From Molanna angustata (lineage: Eukaryota > Arthropoda > Insecta > Trichoptera > Molannidae), in assembly GCA_963576475.1 (NCBI GenBank), contig OY754982.1, positions 11,124,546-11,188,545 of the forward strand: 64,000 nt of DNA, read 5' to 3'. A model generated the notes under the pieces. That model was not told the origin of the DNA. It worked only from the letters and a program-made list of their open reading frames with translations, and made no database searches. The position numbers were made by a program, and so were the translations under genes. Each line of letters starts with the position of its first letter. Positions within the stretch are counted from its first letter, which is position 1. Shown here one piece after another: positions 47,001 through 58,285 of this stretch.

Positions 47001-50000
47001 GTGTTACACTGACTGAATTTGTTATCATTTTCCTGACCATTTTGTGATGTAATTTATGAATAGTTTTTGTTTTTCACAATATGTGGTTGTATCAATAAAT
47101 TTTCAAAAGGTATTTTCCTCATTTATTTAGTTATGTTAGAACTCAAGTAAGTATATCAATAAAACAATACACAAAAGTAATATTGTAGACAGTTTAGCGA
47201 CAATAAAATATTAATCAAAGGCTAATCATGGATATGTTCATATAGATATATAATATGTATTTATGAACAATACATGTTGTACATATTGTTTCTCTTTTTA
47301 GAATCCATATTATTATAGGTCTCTGTAGTTTTTTTTTTACATACAATTTCTAAAGAATAAAAATGGATTTTTCCATAAAGCATTTATGTCATTTGTCAAG
47401 TGTAAAAATAATCAAATCTATCTTTTGCCACTTATGTATTTTTTAAAATGGTTAATTACAATAGCAATAATATTATGCAGCTTACCCTAGCATCAACCCT
47501 GTCATGTCCAGCACACTGTCCAGTAGCGACAATCATTTTATTTGGATGAACTGACAAACACTTGACATCATCCGTGTGTCCTAAATAATGCCTCTGACAT
47601 TGTTCATCGACATTGAATAAAACAACTACAGAAGCTACGAAGTAAACCATTTCACCCGTTGGAAGAAGGTATAAGTTGTTTCTACAATCTTTCCCTCTGT
47701 AATCAAATTCAAATCAGTACATAGAAAAATTATATGTCAAGAGAGTGTAGGTATTGAATATCTTATACAGAAGATGGTTTATGAAAATTGAGATATATTA
47801 TGGCAGTACGGCAACTAGCCATGGATTAAAACATGTTATTATGTAGGCATCATTTCAGTAGTAATTCTTGGTGATGAGGAGTGACAGATTTAACACATCT
47901 TTATGTATTTGGAATCTTTATTCTACAAAATATGCTATTATTTATATATAAAAAAACTCTAAACCAGGGGTTCCCAACCTTTTTGTACTCTAGAGCACAT
48001 TTTAAAATATCGGTAGGGTGGCGGGCACCGCATATTTTTAATCGACAAACTCCTTCCATAACTTCTCATTTTCCCATAAATCATTTTTTTATATTCATAA
48101 TTTATTAACAAATAATAAACAAACATGTAAGTATAAAAATAGTAAAATTACTATTCAAATTGCATACACACAGAGAAATGTACAAAACGTAAACAAAAAA
48201 CACAAATACAAAGAAAAAAATCAAAACTTTAACAAATAGGTAAAAATAATTCACATTTTTAATAATTGTTTATGAAAAAATCTGTCTCCGTCGAATAGTG
48301 GCGGGCACATACGAAACGTTCCGCTGGCGCCATGGTGCCCGGAAGCACGGGGTTGGGAACCTCTGCTCTAAACTATTAATATTTTCAAAAATAACTTGTG
48401 CCATGTTTCTAAACAATTTTATTGGGTAATTATAAAACCACAAGTAAGTTTTTAATTTGATACAACATACCAAGAATGATGACAACAGGATGGAAACTGT
48501 CATCCATCCAAAGGAAAAAGCGGTCGCTTTGAAACTGGTCGTAAGGAATCAAATGACTCATTTGTGGTTATAAAAAGTATACTAACTTAGTCTACAGTAA
48601 ATACAAAATAATCAGTGATTTAATAAGAAGATCAAAACAAACAATTTTGACTGAATTTAATGAGATTAAAAGTTTGAGATCAAACATAGAGTAATTGTCA
48701 TCAAAACAGGAAATTAAAAACTGTAAAATTCCATGACATCTATTGAACAAATTACACATAATAGAGATGAGTTTCGCCTACAGTCAATTTACTACATACA
48801 TAATGCACTCAATACTTGATTAGCTTAGTTAAAGTGTTGTGTATAGTAAATGACATAATGTTTATATACCTTCTAGGTAAAATGATCGAATTATATTCTA
48901 TTTTTACCTAGAGAGCTGTTTTACCTTATCTGATGAGTCACAAAATTGTGATTTCACACAAGGAAAGAGATTAAATTGAATTATTAATAAGTATATAAAT
49001 TGTGAATCTAACGGAACTTGGTTTAGTAACTACAAGTTCATAAAAGACAAAAAATATATAGGTGAGAATTGATACACAAATAATCAATGATTTAAAACGA
49101 ATGTACAATAAAGCGATTTTTGCGTACATATATCAGAGATCATATTTTTATCAGTTCAGCTGACTGTCGTGGCCTAATAGTAAGCCGTTTGGTTTTTGTG
49201 CCAGTATCCTGGGTTTGATTCTCAGCAAAGAAACTTTCTCATACAAATTGTAGTTACAAAAACACTAGTTAGTAGGAAGAAATTACTATTTGGCGATAAA
49301 TTCCCCACTTGCAAGGAAGGGTATTTTAACAAAAAAATTTAAGTTTAGTTTATATTAGTTTTGTGAAGTAAATTACCTATATCCATAGACCCAATCAAGT
49401 TTGAGTTTGGTTTGTGGCGGAGGTGCAACCTTGTTGAGATCATATGAATCCAAGATTGCTGTGGGAGCATGGAGCATGATAGGTCGTCCACGTAGGAACA
49501 TGCGAACCGTTCCATCATCATCGTTGAACTGGCACGTGTGAGTGCTGGAAACAAATATAATCAGAATATCATTAAATGTTTAAGAAAAAGTAAAAGTGTG
49601 TTATTTTTGGAAAATATGTAGTTAATTGAAACACAGACATAAAAAAAAAACAGTAAAATATCTTGAATTATAAAGTGATCTTATGGCTTGCTAATAAGAT
49701 CACTTTAAACTTTTGTTTTGTCTTTTTGTTTCATCTTTTTATATTTTATTAATGTTAGTATAAATAGATTTAATGCCACTTAAAAACAGCTTTTTTAAGC
49801 TGCTGAGATCTGTTGAAATGGCTTGAACTGTAGATGCAATTCAGTACAGTCTTTGTGTAGTTTTTTTTTGCATTATTATTTGAAAAGAAATAATTTATAA
49901 TTTTCTAGTGTGGTGTTTATTTACTTATTCTCGGCCAACTAACAGGTGCTATATCAAATATCAATTTAACGCGCACCCAGCAACAAGTTGCCACATTCTG

Positions 50001-52715
50001 GAGACTTAAGATATTAATCGTATCACAGATCCAGACTACAAACACAATTAAAAACTGTGTCTCCACCAGTAATTGTGTTCAGTATACCGTCACAATTTTA
50101 TTTTATTTCTTGGCAATTCACCTTAAAGAGTGCTCTATACCTTGATTCAATTCAGAAAAGAAATTAAAATGAATTTTTTTTTATTATAACTGTAACTTGT
50201 TCAGTTTTAGGTAGGTATTTAAGAAATGAATGACTTTAAAATATTGGATTCATAAATTATGAGAAATATCAATTGGAGATGTAGGTATTAATTGTATTTA
50301 TTAAATCAGAGAACCTCTAACAATTATATATATAACAGTTAAAAATGCACACACTACTTATTTATCAAGTATGCAATTGTAATGTCAAGTGTTATTAATT
50401 GTAAAATTTAATAAATAAAAAATTAAATGAATAAATAATACATACATAAATTATTGTAAAGCCTTTTAAATGTTATATCAAGGCGAATTGAGAAAGTAAT
50501 TTTCTATAAGTATACCTAGATATATTATAAAAAGGGTGATAAATAGCACCATCAGGTACATGTTATATTTAATATTATTATTATTTATGGCTTAAAAGCC
50601 TTTTGTATACATACAATACAAAAAAAAACAATATTAAACACCATAAATACATACAGATAAAACAAGATAAGATATAAAAAATACTGTGAGAATATACATA
50701 ACTAATTGCTACATATTTTTAATTTTTATCTAGTTTCATTCATGCTTGTCTGTTAAATGTATTATGTAGAGCTTATGATTGTGGTTACACATATTTTAAC
50801 ATGTATTGGCTGCGAGGCACCGGCTTTGAATAGTGCTTGCATTATTTTTTATCATGATCGTTTTCGGGTGTCCCTTATAGCAAGGTAATTGAAAATAACA
50901 AATTGAAAAGGGGAAAATAACATTTCAAAAAAGTTCAGCAATAAGGTTCACCAACCATTCTGGATTTTGCCTTTTTAGGTGAGACGAGTATGTGGGCAAA
51001 CATGCATGTGTCGTGCTTACATTTATAAAGTTATGCACACCTGTCGCTGGTCATCCCACATTATGGTAAATGCCGTGATGGTATGTGTGTATGTATTGGC
51101 TAAATTTAGTAACGTAAATTTATCATGAAAGTCAGTATAAGTCGTAATATAGTACATAAACTATTTGCATAAGTAGGTACCCAAATATTATCTACATTTA
51201 TATCCTGCCATCATTGATCAATATTATTATCAAATTTAGAAATACACAAACCAGATAAAAAAATTTCGAAATACACAAACTAGATAATTCGGCTAGCTTT
51301 ACCAATTTCCTAGCTTTTACTTAAAATATATTTTCATTGCTGTTTGATCCACTAAAAAATAACTGTTTGATTTTTTTTAATAAAACAATTAAACATTCAT
51401 ACTAAGGTAGGTAAGTAATGAAAGCTTAATGGTACAACATTCAATTATAAATATATCTACTAACCTTAGTTTATTTATTTATTGGTTGATAGAGAGTTAT
51501 ACAGTCTACACAATTTATTAAACAGACAAATTGAGCTTAAGTTTTATCAAATAAATCCACATAATTTTTTTGTTGCAATTTTTCATTGTTTTCAAATACG
51601 ATATTTTTTTAATTGTACATACCAAATTGACTAATTGTATTAAAGGGGTCATGTTTCTTTGACCGGATGAATGAGATTATTTAACTTAAGATTTTCTTGT
51701 GAAATATTCTAGGTATTGCAAAATAGGTAAACCCCTGAATTTCTGCAATGTGTATTACTAAGTGTTTTTGCTCTAAAAGAAATGAGTGGGATGTCACCAA
51801 CACTAAATTCTCCACAAGACAAGTAAGTGTCTACATCAAAAAATCATAAGTAACTATATAGACATTTTTTTTTATCTTGAAAGACTAACACCCGTATTCA
51901 GGGACAAATAATGAGAATTGAGGAAGCCTCAGATCTTATATTTGTCTCTTAATACGGGTGTAACAAGCTCATTTATATTGCATACATTCTTGGAACAAAA
52001 ATGAAAAAAAAAAAAGGTTTTCCAGAGCGTGAGAGCATTTTGAAACTAATCAAATAAGGCTGCCTGTTAATATTGTAGGTATTAATAGGTACATTCTTGG
52101 AACAAAAATGACAAAAAAAAACGGTTTTCCAGAGCGTGAGAGCATTTTGAAACTAATCAAATAAAGCTGCCTGTTTATATTATAGGTATTAATAGGTACA
52201 TTCTTGGAACAAAAATGACAAAAAACGGTTTTCCAGAACGTGAGAGCATTTTGAAACATTTATGGAACTAATCTTTCACCTAGTTGGACGTCCAATGAGA
52301 CAATATAAAAATAATACAGCATTTTATGTTCATATTTTCATTATGTGTCATTTTGGAGCATTTTTGCTAGTACATGCTTACTTTAAACCTTAGCATTCAA
52401 TTCTAGCATTAAATTTAGGATATTATATTATCACTGTAATATTGAAATTATTTTGATGTTATAGGTACTTAACTTTATGTATAATGTAATTATGTATTGT
52501 TGCCAAATAAATAAATAAATCAAATATACCTGGCTGTATTTACTATAGGTACTTATATCTAATTATATTTTCTCTGTGAACGAACCAATTCATGAACATA
52601 CTCTGTGAAAGAAACAACATTAAAATTATCTTATTATCTAGTAATTTAATGGCAGTAATTTATGTAGTTGAGCAACAAAAGCAATATCACAGATCAATTC
52701 TTACCTGTCGCTCAT
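38070..52715 (-). CDS. Echinoderm microtubule-associated protein-like (EMAP/EML) WD protein
   Basis: Thirteen exons: 52715-52705, 49544-49377, 47696-47486, 46912-46706, 46057-45871, 45409-45201, 44524-44398, 43711-43581, 42835-42714, 41986-41854, 39956-39869, 39062-38836, 38195-38070. Borders are GT-AG, phases agree and the total is 1947 nt (648 residues). EML proteins bind tubulin and tune microtubule dynamics. The HELP motif spans about residues 5-75, with core LDWVYGYRGKDCRNNLYL (53-70). WD-type blades follow, for example HYLGHTDDVKCLSVHPNKMI, PHIRVWNSVS, HNISVWEWQRG, NGNIIIWGRG, GHLDELWGLACHPSLAQFVT, WDRLLQMWD, GHSSYITHLDWSADSQYL and a C-terminal HVTSVSFLHDDTRLITTGGM...SVMQWSLE, the usual EML ending. 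The N-terminal coiled coil of many EMLs is absent from this transcript; an alternative upstream start is possible. The introns hold many transposons. Confidence 0.95.
38523..38645 (+). repeat. Dispersed repeat E copy in EMAP last intron
   Basis: TTGGATTTTTTCC..., ATCCCAATAGAGACGAATTT, GAACCAGGAACTCGAGGCAC and CTACAGGG match the other E copies. Confidence 0.65.
42549..42589 (+). ncRNA. Hammerhead-ribozyme-like motif 1 (best match)
   Basis: GTC (549-551), CTGAGGA (552-558), one extra G, stem II GGAGC-GGTCA-GCTCC (560-574), GAAA (575-578), then ACCGGTTA closing a fully paired stem III with no loop and ending in the triplet TTA, then GAC (587-589) that pairs with GTC as stem I. All core residues of the hammerhead consensus are present except that one base separates CTGANGA from the perfect stem II. 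Lies in an EMAP intron, antisense to the gene. Confidence 0.5.
43286..43492 (-). mobile_element. tRNA-derived SINE, family 3, complete copy
   Basis: Minus-strand head CCGCTGTGGCACAGTTGCTA with a B-box-like GGCTTCAATCCCC, then a body with AGTTGGAAGAATTTGCCGTA and CCACTTGCGCAGGGTGCAAG. Shares the body with 49160-49330 and 34605-34720. Confidence 0.65.
43700..43945. repeat. Local duplications at an EMAP splice acceptor
   Basis: AGTGGCCTAA plus AGTAAAAAAA occurs at 43706 (the real acceptor and first exon bases) and again at 43791. CAGGTATGACACTA plus a diverged tail occurs at 43748 and 43901. A second, probably silent acceptor is therefore present in the intron. Confidence 0.7.
44105..44365 (-). 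repeat. Dispersed repeat R, copy 2
   Basis: Inverse copy: CATTCATACCATCACGACAT, ATGCGTGTATACCGACACAC, AATTCAGATTGTGTGGTGAA, TTACCCGGCTCTTACGGGAC and GCACTATTCTAAGCCGGTGC. It defines a longer R unit than the 24205 copy. Confidence 0.7.
45045..45155 (+). repeat. Dispersed repeat E copy in an EMAP intron
   Basis: AATCGAATATTGCATATACA, AACATTGGATTTTTTTGACA, CATCTCAATAGAGTCGAAG and GAACCAGGAACTCGCGGCAC. Confidence 0.65.
46425..46642 (+). mobile_element. SINE family 1, copy d
   Basis: CTTCGTGGCTCAGTTGGTTA, GGATTTGATTCCC, then TTTTCAGACTGGATTTGTGA and the body to TAGTTGCTTGAGAAGCAACA. Sense with respect to the plus strand, inside an EMAP intron. Confidence 0.82.
47965..48365. mobile_element. hAT MITE with perfect 8-bp target duplication
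   Basis: Termini CAGGGGTTCCCAACCTTTTT and GGGGTTGGGAACCTCTG are classic hAT-type TIRs. CTCTAAAC flanks both ends (47957-47964 and 48366-48373). 401 bp without coding capacity, in the EMAP intron between exons 2 and 3. Confidence 0.92.
49160..49330 (+). mobile_element. SINE family 3, second long copy
   Basis: TGTCGTGGCCTAATAGTAAG head, B-box-like GGGTTTGATTCTC, AGTTAGTAGGAAGAAATTAC and CCCCACTTGCAAGGAAGG tail. Matches the inverse of 43286-43492. Confidence 0.65.
49927..50069 (-). mobile_element. SINE family 1, copy e (head missing)
   Basis: Contains the body (TTCTCGGCCAACTAACAGGT to AAAAACTGTGTCTCCACCAG) but stops before the tRNA-like head, as in 5' truncation. Confidence 0.78.
50767..51090 (+). 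repeat. Dispersed repeat R, longest uninterrupted copy
   Basis: Begins near GCGAGGCACCGGCTTTGAAT, includes CGTTTTCGGGTGTCCCTTAT and GGTTCACCAACCATTCTGGA, and ends ATGCCGTGATGGTATGTGTG. The order agrees with the inverse copies at 44105 and 54970. Possibly a SINE-like unit; no internal promoter boxes were recognised. Confidence 0.7.
51888..51961. mobile_element. 74-bp mini-MITE
   Basis: ACACCCGTATTCAGGGACAA and its inverse partner TTGTCTCTTAATACGGGTGT (21 of 23 positions paired in the full arms) enclose about 28 bp. Confidence 0.6.
51983..52258 (+). repeat. 107-bp tandem triplication
   Basis: TACATTCTTGGAACAAAAAT recurs at 51983, 52090 and 52197; each is followed by an A-run of different length and GGTTTTCCAGAGCGTGAGAG (AACGTGAGAG in the third). 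The third unit is incomplete. It lies in the first EMAP intron. Confidence 0.9.
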
Positions 52716-53284
52716 TTTGGTGAAGTAGGTTAAAATTTATTTTTTAATTAAAATATTTTCATCCAAATATAGCCGGTACTATTGCACATTCGCCGTTTCG
52801 CGAGAAAAATAAAAAATTGTGTCACAAAAGTCCATATAAATCGTTTTATGTTATGTTAATTTAGATCACGTACGCTCATACACATCGAGACATACGCCAC
52901 GAATGGTAATTATATATTATTATACTAAATTTATTTTATTGTTGCTTCAAGATAGAAAATGTTGCGATTGTGGTAATGGTAAAATGCATCCCGTGCTTAC
53001 GACCGTCTCGAGCAAACTAAACTTATTAGTGAATCATCTCGTTTGGCGTGTAGCGTGTATAGCCGCCATAGTGTGGCTTACCTACAGAACTGGTACATAT
53101 TAATGTTGGACCAAGGTCATATTTGAAACCACTGCGTCGATAAAATATTAATATTTGTATTCGATTAACGCTTAAAAGAAAAAAAAAAATACCTGTAGCG
53201 AAGTTTTCTTGATAACGCAGCAGAGCTGATTAAATATTTAAACTATTGCTTTTGAATCTACATACATGTCCTACGAGTACATAA

Positions 53285-54665
53285 TAAAACGAGTGGGTTG
53301 GGGCCAACGCTATACTCCTCAGTACCAAGTCACTCCACAAAGTATTCATAATTTGTATGGAAAATTTTCAGCATTTTCAAGATATAAGTTTATGTAATTA
53401 TTTTTGAGTAAATATTTTATTATGAATACTGGATAAAACTTCAATGCAATTTGAAAATAATTTTTAAATATTATTAAAGTTTCCCGATCTTGGGGTCACA
53501 TTGAAATATTTGACAGTTAAAAAAATGAAAAGCACTGATCGGATATCCTTCAAAATCTTATGGGGTCTAAGCGAGTATTATTTTATTTCATTTATATTTA
53601 GGAAACAAACAGCGTCACAAAGTTTATGGTATGGACAATAAAGTTATAACAATTATGCCAATAATGTGTTTCCACATAAGTAAAAAACAATAAGTATATA
53701 AGTTTATACAAAAATTTATAAAGAATATGTAGGAGAGAGTTAGGAATAGAGAGGAAAGATAGATTGCAGATGGAGAGGGATATGTGTTGGTATGAATATA
53801 TATGAATATTTAATGATTGATAAGTTTTGATTTGATAACATTTATTGATGAGTTGAATATATCTAATTCGTTTAGGTGCGTATTGAAGAAGTGTGATGCA
53901 CGGTATATGAATGAGTATTGTTTGGCGTTCGTGTTACAGTGTGAAAGGTGTAATGAATGTTGGAATCGGGTTGCTCGGGTGGGAACCCGAAGAGCTATTC
54001 GTTCAAGCAGTTTCGGGCAATCCACGATAGAGTTGGCGATTTTAAATAAAAATACGGCGTCGGAGATATTTCTACGGTTTTCCAATGTGCTAATTTTAAA
54101 GAACTCGGCAGAATCTGAGTAATTTAGATGAGTTCGAAAGGAGCGAAAAGCAAGGTACTTAAGGAGTCTATTCTGGATTTTTTCAATTCTGTGTATGTAG
54201 GTAGAGTAGGTATCTAGGATTCCAGACTTGTGATGAATATTCCAAAATGCTGCGCACATATGCAAAGTATAATATTTATATTCAATGTGAGTACCTATAT
54301 TGTTAAATTGCTTGCATGTACGGAGAATAAAGCCCATGATCCTAGACGCTTTGGAAACAATGTAGTCAATGTGTCAATGTGTTTATTAGATATACGATAT
54401 ACAAATTTGCAAAATTTGAAAAGAATTTGAGTACTTTAGTCTATAATCGATAAAGTAGAATAAACACGCCGTATAAAGTACACAGCACACACACACACAC
54501 ACGCACGCACGCACGCACACACAGATACATTGTGATGAAACTTTCAGATTACAATCTCAGCATGATACTAGTTGATAATCTGCAGTAAAAAAATAACCCT
54601 AAGAATTGCGAATTTATAAATCTCCACTTTATCACCCTGGGGTAGCGAAGAGTAAAAAAAACAAA
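53285..54665 (+). repeat. Left arm of a large inverted repeat, split by a LINE
   Basis: 53285-53600 (GAGTGGGTTGGGGCCAACGC ... CTTGGGGTCACATTGAAATA) and 54380-54665 (AGATATACGATATACAAATT ... CACACA tract ... ATCTCAGCATGATACTAG) are inverse to the contiguous 57255-57835. The LINE fragment 53605-54375 sits between the two parts. Confidence 0.75.
53605..54375 (-). mobile_element. 5'-truncated LINE with RT C-terminal domain
   Basis: The minus frame 54371-53810 (from DYIVSKASRIMGFILRTCKQ to the TAA at 53810) contains FWNIHHKSGILDTYSTYIHR and RIEKIQNRLLKYLAFRSF, the region after the RT palm in Jockey/CR1-type LINEs, where VWNP...I..IE.VQ.RF is typical. The palm itself is missing, so this is a 5'-truncated insertion. 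It is open over 180 codons and thus fairly young. It interrupts the inverted-repeat element. Confidence 0.7.
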
Positions 54666-54969
54666 TAAAACTAATAGCTATCAAAAAATTTACACCGAGA
54701 GATCAATTCGATTTTGCGAAAAAATGGAAATCTGAATAAGAAAATACAAAGCTTCTATAATCTTTTGGTTTTATAAAAGCATATAAGTTCGAAATTGTTA
54801 TCTGCACCGTAAAATAAATATGTAGAATCAAATTAATTATTTAATTTCACCTGATTTAAAATGGAATTTTACCTGGAATGAAATTCTATTGGAAGGCAAT
54901 GTAATTTATTTCGAGGTTTCACGATGCTCGTGAAGGTTGGAAGTGATTGTCTTATGGCAATAAACCTAC

Positions 54970-55450
54970 CTTTGTGTACATTCATACCATCACGGCATAT
55001 CCCACAATTTTGGGTAACCGGCGACAGGTGTGTGCTTAACTTTATATAATAAAGTACGATACATGCGTGTATGCCCACACACTAATCTCGTCTATCGAAA
55101 AAGCCAACATTCAGAATGGGTGGTGAAGCTCAATGTTGAATGTTTGGAGATGTTACTTTGTCGGTTTATATTTTTGATTACCCGGCTCTAACGGGACACC
55201 AGGGGCGCCAGTACTGTCGAACAGTGGAATCAAAACCCTCATAATTACGAGTATATCCATATCATGGATATACTTGTAATTATCTTATTGAATTATATAA
55301 TATCTTCAGATTTCATAGAACTTCCTAAGATAATTATATCTATGATATGGGTTATTATGAGGGTTTTGATTCCACTGTTTGATGGGGCTTGACCCCCTGA
55401 AAAAGATGATAGTATAAATGGAAGCACTATTCTAAGCCGGTTCCTCACAG
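54970..55450 (-). repeat. Dispersed repeat R, copy with internal MITE
   Basis: CATTCATACCATCACGGCAT ... TTACCCGGCTCTAACGGGAC, then the insertion 55200-55399, then GCACTATTCTAAGCCGGTTC. Confidence 0.7.
55200..55399. mobile_element. 200-bp MITE inserted in repeat R
   Basis: Ends CAGGGG and CCCCTG, with subterminal ACAGTGGAATCAAAACCCTC mirrored by GAGGGTTTTGATTCCACTGT and an inner ATATCCATATCATGGATATA palindrome. A hAT-like end, but I could not identify a matching 8-bp duplication. Confidence 0.55.
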
Positions 55451-55784
55451 CACATTATAAATAGATACTAATAACTAATCGTCTTGAAGCCTTTGAGATG
55501 TGGATCCACCGTAGAAAGATAATTTCTTGGACAGACATGATCACCAATGGTTTTGCGTAGAGTAGATATCAACAAAAAACTTTTCACCACTATGCAACTC
55601 TGAATTAGTTTGGCCATATTATAAGAGGTTGTCAATTAAAAGGGAAAAAATTGAAACCAATGGGGGTGGAGGAAAAGATCTCTCCTGGCTCCGAAACATA
55701 CGTGTATGGACCGATTTCACGAATATGGAAGAGCTGTTTTGCACCGCTCAAAAGAAACAAATTTAGAATAACATCAAATGTTTA

Positions 55785-55999
55785 AATCGAATATTTTTAT
55801 TATTGCATATGCGCAAACATTGGATTTTTTGGGAGTCAAAGATATTTTTTAACAGATTTTTAATTATCTCAATAGAGACGAAGTTGGAATATTTATTGTA
55901 GGAGAACCGGGAAATGTAGGTGCCTTGATTTCCCGGTTCTCCTACAATAAATATTCCAACTTCGTCTCTATTGAGATAGTTAAAAATCTGTTAAAAAAT
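55785..55999 (+). repeat. Repeat E copy forming a near-perfect 64-bp-arm hairpin
   Basis: AACAGATTTTTAATTATCTC ... GGAGAACCGGGAAAT is followed, after a ~12-base loop GTAGGTGCCTTG, by its reverse complement back to AAAAATCTGTT. The arms differ at one or two positions. Other E copies hold only one arm. Confidence 0.85.
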
Positions 56000-56470
56000 G
56001 TTTAAATATTATTCAAATTAATAGGGTTTAATTTGCTTCTGACACATGGAACATATTAAGTAAAATTTATCACAAATCATAGATAAGGACAGATATTGTT
56101 GCAAATCAATATTAGGTAAATTATGTATAATGCATGATGCATGTATTTGTTTAAGTTGAAGATAACTGCTTATCAGATGTCTTAATTTGAAACCCTGATA
56201 GTTGCGAAAAAAATTGTTATCATTAAAATTCATAAAAATATTAACATATTTATTTTAGAATATTGAATCGATGTCAACAAAATCTTTTTTGTTTCTAATG
56301 ATTTTGATAATAATATTATTGTTTTTTTTATAATTAAATATTTAATTATACAAATCTTTTTATCAAAATGCACAGTAACAAAAAAATAAATATTCCAAAG
56401 AAAATATAATACAAAAACAGTTCGTAGAATGTAATTTTAATTCTTTTGCTACAATAATACAAGATTTTAG

Positions 56471-56620
56471 ATGGGTTGTGTCAAAGCGGTTAGCGCGCTG
56501 TGTTAGTTATTCAGTTATCGCGAGTTCGAATCCTGCTACGACCTATTTCGTTCACCTGTAGCACAAGCATTTATGCTTATTTTATATGTACTTGTTTAAA
56601 GAACATATTCATTCTTAAAA
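56471..56620 (+). mobile_element. SINE family 2, second copy
   Basis: CAAAGCGGTTAGCGCGCTG (A-box region), GCGAGTTCGAATCCTGC (B box), TTTCGTTCACCTGTAGCACA body and a tail at ACATATTCATTCTTAAAA. Confidence 0.78.
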
Positions 56621-57254
56621 TATTTAATTATTCCATTAATTTATCATTATAATATTAATTAATTATCAACACTTATATTTAAAGTTAGTAATAAATCGTA
56701 ATACCCTTGGGGAAAAAGCTATGGATATATAATAATATGAAATTACATTGTCGTGGTAAATATTTTTTAATATACTAATTATTTTCATCGGGTACTTGAC
56801 AACACAAACTAATTGGATGGAAACTATCCAATTAGATAAATGGAAAAATAATTAATTTCATTTTTATGTATATTTTCGTTATAATAAGGGACAATATTTA
56901 ATGACAGCCAAGAGAAGAAATTAAAAATATTGATTTTTCTGGAAGAAACCATAATATTTAATATTTCATATAAATAATAAATATCATCCAAGTATTCACA
57001 CAACCTGCTCACGTTATCTGATACGGAGTAACTCATGTTATCTGATATGGAGTTTAGCAAAAAATGTCCCGTCAACAAATCATCTAAATTTGTACCTAAA
57101 TGTATATTTATAGTATATTTGTTTATATTATGCACAGAAAGATACATAAATAAAATAAATTAATTAACAATTCAAATTTATGCATAATTTTAATTTAATT
57201 TAAAGTTTATTCAATGCAATAGTTTTTTTTAGTTCATGTGCATACTAACCATTT

Positions 57255-57835
57255 TTGGTCCTCACTAACCCAAGGGGATATAGTGGGGAGTTATGATTTC
57301 GCATTTTTTAAGGCTATTTTTTTACTGCAGTATCATGCTGAGATTGTATTCTGAAAGTTTCATCACAATGTATCTGTGTGTGTGTGTGCTATGTGCTGTG
57401 CGCTATGTACGGCGTGTTCATTTTACTTTATCGATTATAGACTGAATTACTCATTCGATTCTATTCAAATTTTGCAAATTTGTATATCTAATACTCACTT
57501 AAACTCCATTAAATATAAAGACCTCATTGGTGGATATCTGAATAGTGCTTCTCATTTTTTTAACTGTCAAATATTTCAAAGTGACCCGAAGCTCAGGAAA
57601 CTTATAATTTGAAAAGTTTATTTTCAAATTGGTAAAAAGGCACTTCACTTTTATAAAATGGCATTGAGGAATTATTAAGTTTTCATAATAAAATATTTAA
57701 ATAAAAAATAATATAACAAACTCATTTCACGAAAACTTTGAATATTTTTCATACAAAATTTGAATACTTTATAGAATGACTTGTTAGTGGGGTGTTTAGC
57801 GTTGGCCACAACTCACTCGTTTTAAATAGTTTTAT
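57255..57835 (-). repeat. Right arm of the large inverted repeat (uninterrupted)
   Basis: CTAACCCAAGGGGATATAGT, a GT-rich tract at 57370-57395, ATCGATTATAGACTGAATTA, AAAGTGACCCGAAGCTCAGG and GTTGGCCACAACTCACTCGT are inverse complements of the blocks in 53285-54665. It shows the unit before LINE insertion. Confidence 0.75.
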
Positions 57836-58114
57836 TTACTTTTTCACTAAAGAATATTTTTTGTTTATAATTTTTTGTTTTATTACATAGGTTTTATTTT
57901 TACAAAATGATTTTATGTTTTATTATTCTATGTTTCGATATGTGTATTTTTATTCTAGTAGTGTGTAAAAGGCGATTTGTGCCGTTAATTCAGCAAATAA
58001 ATAAATAAATGAATTCATATAAATTGACAATCAACAAAAATATTTTAGTCATCGGCGCATACAAATTACAATAAAAAAATGATACTTTTTATGTCTCAAC
58101 AGCTTCAACAATTC

Positions 58115-58285
58115 AGCGGTTAGGACCTTATCCAGCATATGTTCATACGGTGCAGTTGCGCCGGACACAAAAACTGTGTGGCGCCAAATACAACAAAAGG
58201 AAGATGATTTTCAAGAAACGGGTACGATTTTTAAATTAAGTTCCCCAGGCGTTGAAAACCATAGATTCGGCCCTGTCAGCGGCAT
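58115..58285 (+). repeat. Dispersed repeat (whole copy of the split 11.3-12.0 kb one)
   Basis: ACGGTGCAGTTGCGCCGGAC, TGTGGCGCCAAATAC, CAGGCGTTGAAAACCATAGA and TTCGGCCCTGTC. No TIR or coding capacity seen. Confidence 0.5.

Noticed and set aside
48928..48960. CTGATGAGTCACAAAATTGTGAT as a hammerhead
   Set aside because: Has CTGATGA and a hairpin but the GAAA element is absent (TTTCAC follows).
53817..54122. 101-codon plus ORF
   Set aside because: Shadow of the minus-strand LINE reading frame.
56824..57147. 107-codon minus ORF
   Set aside because: Low-complexity Ile/Asn/Tyr-rich translation typical of AT-rich DNA.
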